Shown here: piece after piece, positions 1-5,392 of the stretch | Position numbering within the stretch: position 1 is the first letter of the stretch | How the letters are laid out: each line of letters opens with the position of its first letter | Assembly: GCA_013695905.1 (NCBI GenBank) | Contig: JACCZQ010000005.1 | Span: 1-6,195, forward strand | DNA length: 6,195 bases | Source: Chthoniobacterales bacterium | GTDB lineage: Bacteria; Verrucomicrobiota; Verrucomicrobiia; Chthoniobacterales; UBA10450 | Direction of reading: 5' to 3' | Position numbers and translations under genes: made by a program | The notes under the pieces: model-generated | The model's database searches: none | What the model was told of the DNA's origin: nothing | The model's input: the letters and a program-made list of their open reading frames with translations, nothing else

Positions 1-1
1 C

Positions 2-63
2 TGTAAGGGCGTATGGCACCCGGCAATTTCATTGCAGCGCCCGGCTATGCATTGACCCTTACA
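2..63. repeat. Nested inverted and direct repeats upstream of the first TA promoter
   Basis: An 8-bp perfect inverted repeat, TGTAAGGG at 2-9 and CCCTTACA at 56-63, encloses two imperfect direct copies of about 18 bp at 16-34 and 37-54. The copies share GC-CCCGGC near their start and CATTG at their end, and are offset by 21 bp. The first copy also contains a small hairpin, GCAAT-TTC-ATTGC (23-35). The second copy and the right arm overlap the proposed -35 box. The layout suggests a protein-binding region or the remains of an intergenic repeat. Its left boundary may lie outside the window, and no function is demonstrated. Confidence 0.4.
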
Positions 64-80
64 CGTGCTCCTGGTAGGCT
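52..80 (+). promoter_or_regulatory. Putative sigma70-type promoter of the DUF6364-PIN module
   Basis: A TTGACC hexamer at 52-57 matches the -35 consensus at five of six positions. It is followed after 17 bp by TAGGCT (75-80), a weak -10 matching three of six. Six bases separate this -10 from the GTG start at 87, so the predicted transcription start falls on or next to the start codon. A GGTAGG stretch at 73-78 could instead be a poor ribosome binding site if transcription begins further upstream. The position and the overlapping dyad support the call; the -10 is the weak part. Confidence 0.5.
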
Positions 81-88
81 GCACGTGT
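61..88. promoter_or_regulatory. Paired CACGTG dyad, likely TA autoregulation operator
   Basis: ACACGTGC at 61-68 and GCACGTGT at 81-88 form a perfect 8-bp inverted repeat with a 12-bp spacer. Each arm contains the self-palindrome CACGTG (62-67 and 82-87), so two identical sites lie 20 bp apart, about two helical turns and on the same face of the DNA. The pair brackets the -10 box, and the right site covers the GTG start codon. Ribbon-helix-helix antitoxins commonly bind such paired short palindromes and repress their own operon, so the product of the next gene is the obvious candidate ligand. Binding is inferred. Confidence 0.55.
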
Positions 89-317
89 GAAAGAGAAACT
101 TACTCTCACTATCGACCGCGAGGCAATCGCCCGCGCGAAGGCATTCGCGAAAAAGGAAAAGACATCGCTCTCGCATTTGGTCGAGCAGCAGTTTAGTCGG
201 CTCGGCGAAAAATCTTTCGTCGAGAAGTGGCGCGGAAAGTTCAAGATCCCGAAGCCTGATCCGAAGGATCCACGTTTGAATTACCTGCTGCAGAAGTACG
301 TGCACAACGACCGGTGA
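87..317 (+). CDS. DUF6364-type ribbon-helix-helix antitoxin
   Basis: This 76-residue protein is probably the antitoxin of a type II toxin-antitoxin pair, binding both the downstream PIN toxin and its own promoter. Residues 4-10 (KLTLTID) fit the ribbon-helix-helix beta strand. Residues 11-24 and 27-38 (SLSHLVEQQFSR) fit the two helices. The rest, about 45-76, contains a Pro/Lys/Asp-rich stretch with IPKPDPKDPR, which would be the flexible toxin-wrapping tail. The length and the KLTL-ID plus LSHLVE signature recall DUF6364 proteins. The GTG at 87 is chosen because it directly precedes the KEKLTLTID strand; there is no good Shine-Dalgarno site, and a promoter sits only six bases upstream. The gene overlaps the toxin gene by 4 nt (GTGA at 314-317). 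It is likely autorepressed through the CACGTG dyad that covers its start. The fold and role are well supported; the family name comes from memory. Confidence 0.8.
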   Translation: MKEKLTLTIDREAIARAKAFAKKEKTSLSHLVEQQFSRLGEKSFVEKWRGKFKIPKPDPKDPRLNYLLQKYVHNDR

Positions 318-730
318 AGGTGTTACTCGATGCCGATGTCCTGCTCGATGTCGCCCTGGATCGCGAGCCGTTCGCCGACGAGAGCAGCAAGGTAGTTGAG
401 TGGTGTCAGAAGCAGCCCCTGTCTGGTGTCGTTGCGTGGCATACCGTCTCGAACGTGTATTACGTGCTCCGTTCTGCCAGGAGCGATGCTCAAGCTCGAA
501 AATTTGTTCAGGACATGCTGCGTTTCGCTGCTGTGGTCAGCGCAGGTAGCGACGCTGTTCATCGGGCGCTGTCGCTTACGATCAGCGATTTCGAAGATGC
601 ATTGCAAGTTGCGGCAGCAATGGCCGCTGACGCGCGGCTGATTATCACAAGGAACGTTCGCGATTACCGGAACTCGGCAGTGCCTCCATGCACGCCGCAC
701 GAGTTCCTCCCGCGTGTGGAAGCTTCATGA
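314..730 (+). CDS. PIN-domain toxin (VapC-like ribonuclease)
   Basis: This 138-residue protein spans a single PIN domain, the expected size for a VapC-type toxin. PIN toxins are Mg-dependent endoribonucleases that cleave tRNA, rRNA or mRNA when not held by their antitoxin. The sequence opens with MKVLLDADVLLDVALDREPF, whose D6, D8 and D12 lie around the first metal-binding strand. SDFEDALQ supplies D92/E94/D95, and ITRNVRDY supplies D117. Where many VapCs carry a conserved Glu in the second motif, this one has TVSNVYYVL (N47), a form familiar in the PIN_3 subgroup. The GTG start at 314 lies inside the antitoxin stop (4-nt overlap) with no Shine-Dalgarno site of its own, implying translational coupling. 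The stop codon at 728-730 in turn overlaps the dprA start. The fold is confident; the RNA target cannot be deduced. Confidence 0.83.
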   Translation: MKVLLDADVLLDVALDREPFADESSKVVEWCQKQPLSGVVAWHTVSNVYYVLRSARSDAQARKFVQDMLRFAAVVSAGSDAVHRALSLTISDFEDALQVAAAMAADARLIITRNVRDYRNSAVPPCTPHEFLPRVEAS

Positions 731-745
731 CTTCGATCGAAGCTT
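720..745 (+). promoter_or_regulatory. Possible hairpin presenting the dprA start codon
   Basis: AAGCTTC at 720-726 is complementary to GAAGCTT at 739-745, a 7-bp stem with a 12-nt loop (727-738). The loop holds both the dprA ATG (727-729) and the toxin stop TGA (728-730). The likely ribosome binding site GGAAG (718-722) is partly in the 5' arm. An alternative 12-bp perfect palindrome, CTTCGATCGAAG at 731-742, competes for the same bases. The structure could limit independent initiation so that dprA is translated mainly by ribosomes finishing the toxin gene. It could also be chance, as HindIII-like AAGCTT motifs are self-complementary. Confidence 0.35.
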
Positions 746-1827
746 GCATCGCGCTGAATATGGTGGCCGGAATGGGACCGGTGCGGCTGCGGAAGCTGCT
801 GCAAGTATTTGAAACACCGGAGCGTATTCTCACTGCGCGTGGTGCTGCGTTGCGCGCGGTGGAAGGAGTTGGGGCCGAACTGGCGGGGCAGATCACCAGC
901 TGGGAGAGCAAGGTGGATCTTTCGGCGGAGCTGCAGCGGATTCGGGACTTTGGGGCGGAGGTCATCACGGCCGAATCGCCGCTTTACCCGCGGCAACTGC
1001 GCGAGATCCACGCGCCGCCGATCGTGCTGTATGTCTGGGGAGAACTGACCGAACGGGATCAGCACGCGATTGCTGTAATTGGTTCGCGGCGCACCACTCA
1101 TTACGGCAGCGAGTCGGCCAAGAAGCTTTCCTACCAACTGGCGTATGCCGGCCTCACGGTCATCAGCGGTCTCGCGCGCGGCATCGACACCGCCGCACAC
1201 CAAGGGGCGCTGGCCGCGAAAGGCCGCACGATCGCGGTGATCGGCTCCGGGTTAATGAATCTCTACCCGCCGGAGAATGCCGCGCTCGCCGAAAAGATCC
1301 GCAGCGGCCATGGCGCGATCATCTCTGAATTCTCCATGGAAATCGAGCCGGACCGGCAAACGTTTCCAATGCGCAACCGCATCATCAGCGGCTGGAGCCA
1401 CGGCATCCTGGTGGTGGAAGCAGGGCTGAACAGCGGCGCCTTGATCACCGCGACGCAGGCGCTGGAGCAGGGCCGCCTAATCTACGCCGTCCCCGGCCAC
1501 ATCAATGCGCCCAGCGCTCACGGTTCAAACCGGCTCATCCAGCAAGGCGCGAAACTGGTCATGGAAGTGAGCGATATTCTCGATGATCTGGAGGTGCTGC
1601 TGCCGGAAGCAAAGCCGTCGCCGGCAGCTGCCGCACGGGCGTTGCCGACTCTCACGGATGAGGAGCGGCGCGTGTATGATGCGATCGAAGCGAGCGAAAC
1701 TGCCATCGACGACATCGCGGCGAAATCCAATTTGCCAAGCGGGAGCGTGTCCTCTACCCTCCTGCGCCTTGAGCTGAAACGGCTCGTGAAACAGCTGCCC
1801 GGCAAATACTTCGTCAAGCTCGGGTAA
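727..1827 (+). CDS. dprA: DNA-processing protein DprA (Smf)
   Basis: This 366-residue cytoplasmic protein matches the full family layout. DprA binds incoming single-stranded DNA during natural transformation and loads RecA onto it. Residues 1-65 form a helix-hairpin-helix/SAM-like region (LNMVAGMGPVRLRKLL). Residues about 75-285 form the Rossmann-type core, with AVIGSRR (116-122), SGLARGIDTAAHQGAL (147-162), VIGSGLMNLYPPEN (171-184), FPMRNRIISG (213-222), VVEAGLNSGALITA (229-242) and VPGHIN (255-260). Residues about 305-366 form the C-terminal winged helix. The ATG at 727 is chosen over an in-frame ATG at 688 because it overlaps the toxin stop as ATGA, has GGAAG just upstream, and begins where family members begin. 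The topoisomerase gene follows 56 bp downstream, an arrangement seen in other bacteria. Whether this organism is naturally competent is not shown. Confidence 0.96.
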   Translation: MTSIEACIALNMVAGMGPVRLRKLLQVFETPERILTARGAALRAVEGVGAELAGQITSWESKVDLSAELQRIRDFGAEVITAESPLYPRQLREIHAPPIVLYVWGELTERDQHAIAVIGSRRTTHYGSESAKKLSYQLAYAGLTVISGLARGIDTAAHQGALAAKGRTIAVIGSGLMNLYPPENAALAEKIRSGHGAIISEFSMEIEPDRQTFPMRNRIISGWSHGILVVEAGLNSGALITATQALEQGRLIYAVPGHINAPSAHGSNRLIQQGAKLVMEVSDILDDLEVLLPEAKPSPAAAARALPTLTDEERRVYDAIEASETAIDDIAAKSNLPSGSVSSTLLRLELKRLVKQLPGKYFVKLG

Positions 1828-1883
1828 GCTCGCCCGCAACGTGCTGCTAGTTTCAGGGTTCACCTCCCGGGGTGCCACACCAC

Positions 1884-4694
1884 ATGTCCAAGTCACTTGT
1901 TATTGCTGAGAAACCGAGCGTTGCCGCCGATCTGGCGCGGGCGCTGGGCAAGGTGCCGAAGCACGGCGATCACTACGAAAACGACGAGCTCGTCATCACC
2001 TCCGCCGTCGGTCATCTCGTGGAATTGGAGATGCCGGAAGATATCGACAAGAAGAAGTATGGCTTCTGGCGGCTCGAGACGCTGCCCATCATCCCGGAGA
2101 AATTCGGTCTCAAGCCGATCGCCGATTCGAAGAGCCGCTACGACCAAATCAAGCGGCTGCTCGCGCGAAAAGATATCAGCGCCGTCGTGAACGCCTGCGA
2201 CGCCGGGCGTGAAGGTGAGTTGATTTTCGACAATATCTATCGGCTGACGAAATCAAAGCTGCCGGTGAAGCGTGCGTGGATGCAAACGATGACCACCGAA
2301 GGCATTCGTGAAGCATTCAAGAAGCTACGCGACGGTGAGCAGATGGCGGGGCTTTCGGATGCCGCCCGCTCCCGGAGCGAGAGCGACTGGCTCATCGGCA
2401 TCAATGGCACCCGCGCCATCACGAAACGCATGTTTGGTTCGCGCGGCAAGAACGTGGCGTCAGTCGGTCGCGTGCAAACGCCGACGCTGGCGATCGTTTT
2501 TGGTCGCGAGCTGGAGATCCGGAATTTTAAAGCCCGCCCCTTCTGGCGCGTCACCGCGAAATTCGAGATCGCGAAAGGCACCTACGAAGGCGTTTACCAG
2601 CGCCCGAATTTCAAGAAGGCGGCGAACGACGAGCACGACCGCATCGATCGAGTCTGGGAGAAGGAACTCGCCGAAACCGCGCTCGCTGCCTGTCAGAACC
2701 AGCCGCTCGCGAAAGTCACAGAGGAGAAGAAATCCTCCAGCCAGGCTTCACCGCGTCTCTACGACCTCACGACGCTGCAGCGGGAAGCGAACAATCGCTT
2801 TGGGCTCCCCGCCCGCCGCACCCTGCAGATCGCGCAGGCGCTCTACGAGAGGCACAAAGTCATCACCTACCCGCGAACTGATTCGCGCGCGTTGCCCGAG
2901 GATTACGTCGCCACCTGCAAGGAGACACTCGGCAGTCTGGCCGGCGATCTCGGCAAACACAGCCGCGCGGTGCTGGAGCACGGCTGGGTGCGGCCGAACA
3001 AGCGCATCTTCAATAACGCGCAAATCTCTGATCACTTTGCGATCATCCCGACCACGACCGAGCCAAAAAACCTCGATGAGATGGAAGGCAAGGTTTACGA
3101 CATGATCGCGCGGCGGTTCGTGGCCGCCTTTTTCCCCTCGGCGGAGTTCGACATCACCACGCGCATCAGCACGGTCGCACCCGCGCATGATTTCAAAACC
3201 GAGGGAAAAGTTCTCACCGCGCCCGGTTGGCTCGCCGTCTATGGCAGAGCGACCGTTGATGACGACTCGCCAGACTCGAAAGCTCTCCCGGCCCTGACGC
3301 CCGAAGACAACGCGCAGGCAAAGACCATCTCCGCCGAGCTGCACAACGAAATAACCAAGCCGCCTCCGCGTTACACTGAAGCGACGCTCCTCTCCGCGAT
3401 GGAAGGCGCCGGCAAGCTCGTGGACGACGAGAGCATGGCGGAAGCGATGAAGGAACGCGGGCTCGGCACACCTGCCACGCGAGCTGACACGGTCGAGGGC
3501 CTGATCAACCAGAAATACCTCGAGCGGAACCAGCGCGAACTCGTGCCGACCACGAAAGCGGAGTCGCTGCTGCAGTTCCTTTCCGCGGTGCATGCGGACG
3601 CGCTCACGAAGCCGGACATGACCGGCGAATGGGAATACAAGCTGCGCCAGATGGAGCACGGCAAATACCCGCGCGACGAGTTCATGGCGGAAATCGTCGA
3701 GGTGACGAAGGGCATCGTCGATCGCACCAAGAAATTTGAGGAAGATGAGACGAACTCTCGCGAGACCGACATCGTTTCGCCAGGCGACGGCAAGCCGCTA
3801 GTCGAAACCTTACGCGGCTACAAATCGCAGGACGGCAAACTCATGATCTACAAAGTCATGAGCGGCCGCAAAATCGAAGAAGACGAAGTGCGGCAGCTCA
3901 TTGCGAACGGCGAGATCGGGCCACTGGACGGCTTCGTCTCCGCCAAGACCGGCAACCGTTTCCCGTCGAAAATCAAGATCGTCGATGACGAGAAGAATCC
4001 CGGCTCCAGGAAAGCAGAGCTCGATTTCGGCAACAAAGTAGATCTCAACGAGCTGGTGCCGTTCTGGACCGACCCGAAAACAGGCGCAGAGCTGTGCGAA
4101 GCACCGACGAGTTACGTCCTGCGGCAGCGGGAGGGTGACGGCTGGAAGGAAATCTTCAAAGTCGGACGGCTGATGTGCCAGAAGTCGGTCTCGCGCGAGC
4201 ACGCGGTCCAGCTCGTGGAGCGCGGCAAGACCGATCTCATCGAAGCCTTCACCTCGAAAAAGGGCCGCCCGTTCGACGCGTTCCTTGTGCGCCAGGGAGC
4301 GAAGATCAATTGGGAATTCCCGCCGCGGAAACCACGCGAAGCGGGTGCAAAGAACGCCAACGGCCGCGCCCCGCGAAAGCCGAAGGCGCCGCTGGATCTC
4401 ACGAAGGCTTTGAAGCTAAGCGAAAGCAAAGTGCACGACGGCGATCTCTACCAGACCGCAGACGCCTTCGTCGTCGCCAAGCCCCAGGCCGATGGCTCCC
4501 CACGAGTTGTCTTCGAGTTGAAACGAAACCTCTGCGGCAAAGAAATCCCGGCCGAAGAAGCCGAGCGCCTGGTCGAGATGGGGAAGACCGGCTTGATCGA
4601 AGGCTTCGTCTCCAAGCGCGGCTCAAACTTCGGCGCCTACCTCAAGCTCTCGAAAGACAAAAAGAAAGCCGAGTTCGAGTTCCCGCCCCGGTAG
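1884..4694 (+). CDS. topA: Type IA DNA topoisomerase with three C-terminal repeats (TopA/TopB-like)
   Basis: This 936-residue enzyme cuts one DNA strand through a 5'-phosphotyrosine and passes the other strand, relaxing negative supercoils or decatenating. The Toprim domain (about 4-145) has the catalytic Glu in VIAEKPS (E9) and the acidic motif DAGREGE (D106, R109, E110, E112). The core (about 155-610) contains GRVQTPTLA (195-203), the active-site motif YPRTDS with Y329 and R331, and GLGTPATRADT (526-536). The tail carries three repeats at about 628-700, 725-805 and 848-925, the last two sharing GKTxLIExFxSKxG; they resemble the Toprim C-terminal repeat (Toprim_Crpt). No paired CxxC zinc knuckles remain, only single cysteines at 738, 765 and 884. 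YPRTDS and DAGREGE lean towards topoisomerase III, but the place after dprA and the length suit TopA, so the symbol is tentative. The ATG at 1884 is preferred to an in-frame GTG at 1872, since MSKSLVIAEKPS is the usual beginning. There is no clear ribosome binding site. Confidence 0.95.
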   Translation: MSKSLVIAEKPSVAADLARALGKVPKHGDHYENDELVITSAVGHLVELEMPEDIDKKKYGFWRLETLPIIPEKFGLKPIADSKSRYDQIKRLLARKDISAVVNACDAGREGELIFDNIYRLTKSKLPVKRAWMQTMTTEGIREAFKKLRDGEQMAGLSDAARSRSESDWLIGINGTRAITKRMFGSRGKNVASVGRVQTPTLAIVFGRELEIRNFKARPFWRVTAKFEIAKGTYEGVYQRPNFKKAANDEHDRIDRVWEKELAETALAACQNQPLAKVTEEKKSSSQASPRLYDLTTLQREANNRFGLPARRTLQIAQALYERHKVITYPRTDSRALPEDYVATCKETLGSLAGDLGKHSRAVLEHGWVRPNKRIFNNAQISDHFAIIPTTTEPKNLDEMEGKVYDMIARRFVAAFFPSAEFDITTRISTVAPAHDFKTEGKVLTAPGWLAVYGRATVDDDSPDSKALPALTPEDNAQAKTISAELHNEITKPPPRYTEATLLSAMEGAGKLVDDESMAEAMKERGLGTPATRADTVEGLINQKYLERNQRELVPTTKAESLLQFLSAVHADALTKPDMTGEWEYKLRQMEHGKYPRDEFMAEIVEVTKGIVDRTKKFEEDETNSRETDIVSPGDGKPLVETLRGYKSQDGKLMIYKVMSGRKIEEDEVRQLIANGEIGPLDGFVSAKTGNRFPSKIKIVDDEKNPGSRKAELDFGNKVDLNELVPFWTDPKTGAELCEAPTSYVLRQREGDGWKEIFKVGRLMCQKSVSREHAVQLVERGKTDLIEAFTSKKGRPFDAFLVRQGAKINWEFPPRKPREAGAKNANGRAPRKPKAPLDLTKALKLSESKVHDGDLYQTADAFVVAKPQADGSPRVVFELKRNLCGKEIPAEEAERLVEMGKTGLIEGFVSKRGSNFGAYLKLSKDKKKAEFEFPPR

Positions 4695-4705
4695 CGCCGC
4701 TGAAA

Positions 4706-4741
4706 CTCGTGCTCGTGCTCCTGATCGTAATCGTGCTTGCT
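4706..4741. repeat. Degenerate hexanucleotide tandem repeat (CTCGTG/ATCGTA type)
   Basis: Six consecutive 6-bp units start 12 bp after the topA stop: CTCGTG, CTCGTG, CTCCTG, ATCGTA, ATCGTG and a decayed CTTGCT. The common pattern is [C/A]TCGT[G/A], with variation at fixed positions 1 and 6 and one internal substitution. Read on the - strand it would encode alternating acidic and His/Tyr residues (HDYDQEHEHE), which can create spurious protein predictions. I recall much longer tracts of this kind between genes in soil Verrucomicrobiota, but cannot verify that here. Confidence 0.65.
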
Positions 4742-4827
4742 CCCGCGTTGTAGCGACCGGTGCGCAGAGACTAGGTTTACCTCCCGCGTATCGCTTACGC
4801 TTGCGAGATCAACCTGAGCGTCCGGAC

Positions 4828-4843
4828 GGCGCGAATCCGCGCC
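4828..4843. promoter_or_regulatory. GC-rich dyad abutting the -35 box of the second TA promoter
   Basis: GGCGCG (4828-4833) and CGCGCC (4838-4843) are perfect inverted arms around a 4-bp AATC centre, and the right arm ends exactly where the TTGTCT -35 begins. Outer bases GAC (4825-4827) and GTC (4846-4848) could extend the stem across a 2-nt bulge. The 9-mer GCGCGAATC occurs here (4829-4837) and again inside the antitoxin gene (4902-4910). It may be an operator for the antitoxin or a terminator-like stem for topA. No T-run follows, so the operator reading is slightly favoured. Confidence 0.4.
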
Positions 4844-4871
4844 TTGTCTCCGAAGCGGTGTGTCGTACAAT
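4844..4871 (+). promoter_or_regulatory. Putative sigma70-type promoter of the second TA module
   Basis: TTGTCT at 4844-4849 (four of six consensus bases) is followed after 16 bp by TACAAT at 4866-4871, a strong -10 matching five of six. The ATG of the antitoxin begins at 4878, seven bases past the -10, where transcription would be expected to start. This predicts a leaderless or almost leaderless message. It also argues against the in-frame GTG at 4860 as the start, because that codon lies upstream of the -10. Confidence 0.6.
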
Positions 4872-4877
4872 CGCCTC

Positions 4878-5132
4878 ATGCCTCCGACGATCGATCTCGC
4901 TGCGCGAATCGCACAGGAGAGCGCTTCGCTCCCACGCGAAAAACAAAGCGCGATCCTCGACTTCATCCTCTTCCTGAAGGATCGCAGCGCGCAGAGCGAC
5001 ACTGCCAAAAATGAAGGCAACGCCGCTTGGGAGCGCATCATCGCCGACCCGCGACCGCGGCCAAAATTGGACGCGTATCTCAAATCCATTGAGCACGACG
5101 AGACCGAGCCAATGGACTTTGATCGGCTTTGA
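4878..5132 (+). CDS. Putative antitoxin, DUF2281/VapB-like
   Basis: This 84-residue acidic protein directly precedes and overlaps a RelE/ParE-type toxin gene by 4 nt (TTGA at 5129-5132), the usual antitoxin position. Residues 3-36 form a predicted helical segment containing SLPREKQSAILDFILFLKDR (residues 17-36), which resembles the 'LPxxxxxxxLDFIxFLK' signature of DUF2281-like antitoxins. Residues 37-50 look like a polar linker. The rest (WERIIADPRPRPKLDAYLKS, then EPMDFDRL at the end) would be the toxin-binding tail. The ATG at 4878 is chosen because a good -10 box ends seven bases upstream. No Shine-Dalgarno sequence is visible. The role rests mainly on the pairing with the next gene, and the family name is tentative. 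How the protein would bind DNA is not obvious, as no ribbon-helix-helix or helix-turn-helix pattern stands out. Confidence 0.7.
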   Translation: MPPTIDLAARIAQESASLPREKQSAILDFILFLKDRSAQSDTAKNEGNAAWERIIADPRPRPKLDAYLKSIEHDETEPMDFDRL

Positions 5133-5392
5133 TTTCCCGCACCCACAGCGACTTCTGGCGGCTGTATGCGCAGCTTAGCTCAGAAAACAAGCGCGCCGCC
5201 TCCCGTGCATTCGCCAGGTTCCGTGTTGACCCTGGTCATCCTTCACTGCGATTCAAAAAACTCGCTGGTCGTGGCGATATTTGGTCCGTGCGCGTCAATG
5301 ACGACATTCGCGCTGCTGGGCGCAGACATGGCGATACCATTCGGTGGTTTTGGATCGGCACTCACAACGAGTTTGATAATCTCTTCTCATGA
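5129..5392 (+). CDS. RelE/ParE-superfamily toxin
   Basis: This small basic protein of 87 residues has the complete RelE/ParE fold signature. Helical residues 5-33 (DFWRLYAQLSSENKRAASRA) are followed by DPGHPSLRFKKLAG (34-47), then the beta strands IWSVRVNDDIRAAG (51-64) and TIRWFWIGTHNEFDNLF (70-86). Toxins of this superfamily are either ribosome-dependent mRNA endonucleases (RelE) or gyrase poisons (ParE). The basic R42/K43/K44, R55, R61 and H79 could form an RNase site, but I cannot tell which activity applies. The start is a rare TTG at 5129 inside the antitoxin stop, with no ribosome binding site of its own, so production is probably coupled to and limited by antitoxin translation. An ISRT-xxF beginning suits the family, so little sequence is missing. 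Confidence 0.82.
   Translation: MISRTHSDFWRLYAQLSSENKRAASRAFARFRVDPGHPSLRFKKLAGRGDIWSVRVNDDIRAAGRRHGDTIRWFWIGTHNEFDNLFS

Larger units (their letters stand above)
4695..4877. other. Intergenic region between topA and the second TA module
   Basis: These 183 bp contain no convincing gene. In order they hold: a hexamer tract (4706-4741); a short palindrome AGGT-TT-ACCT (4773-4782); a small hairpin GCGTA-TCGCT-TACGC (4786-4800); a GC-rich dyad (4828-4843); and a promoter for the next gene. CTAGGTT at 4771-4777 can also pair with AACCTGAG at 4811-4818 with one bulge, enclosing the GCGTA hairpin. None of these is followed by a T-run, so I cannot call an intrinsic terminator for topA, although this is where transcription would be expected to end. 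Confidence 0.5.

Noticed and set aside
688..726. Upstream ATG adding 13 residues to DprA
   Set aside because: The extra residues (MHAARVPPACGSF) overlap the conserved end of the toxin gene and are not DprA-like. The ATG at 727 gives the ATGA coupling and the usual N-terminus.
1861..1874. CACC-TCCCGG-GGTG dyad before the topoisomerase gene as an operator or terminator
   Set aside because: Only four solid base pairs around a six-base loop and no T-run; it is expected by chance in GC-rich DNA.
1872..1883. GTG start adding MPHH to the topoisomerase
   Set aside because: Family members begin at M-x-K-x-L-V-I-A-E-K-P-S, which fits the ATG at 1884; nothing supports the four extra residues.
2308..3105. 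265-codon + strand frame within the topoisomerase gene
   Set aside because: It is an out-of-frame, Arg/Ser-rich product of GC-rich codons.
2748..3659. Long antisense reading frame of 303 codons inside the topoisomerase gene
   Set aside because: It is a GC-rich shadow of a gene with all catalytic motifs on the + strand; the translation is Arg/Gly/Val-rich and resembles no family.
4860..4877. GTG start adding six residues to the second antitoxin
   Set aside because: The GTG lies upstream of the TACAAT -10 box, so it would not be in the message predicted from that promoter.
4637..5146. 169-codon - strand frame across the intergenic region, including HDYDQEHEHE
   Set aside because: It overlaps topA and the second antitoxin, and its repeat-like segment simply translates the hexamer tract.
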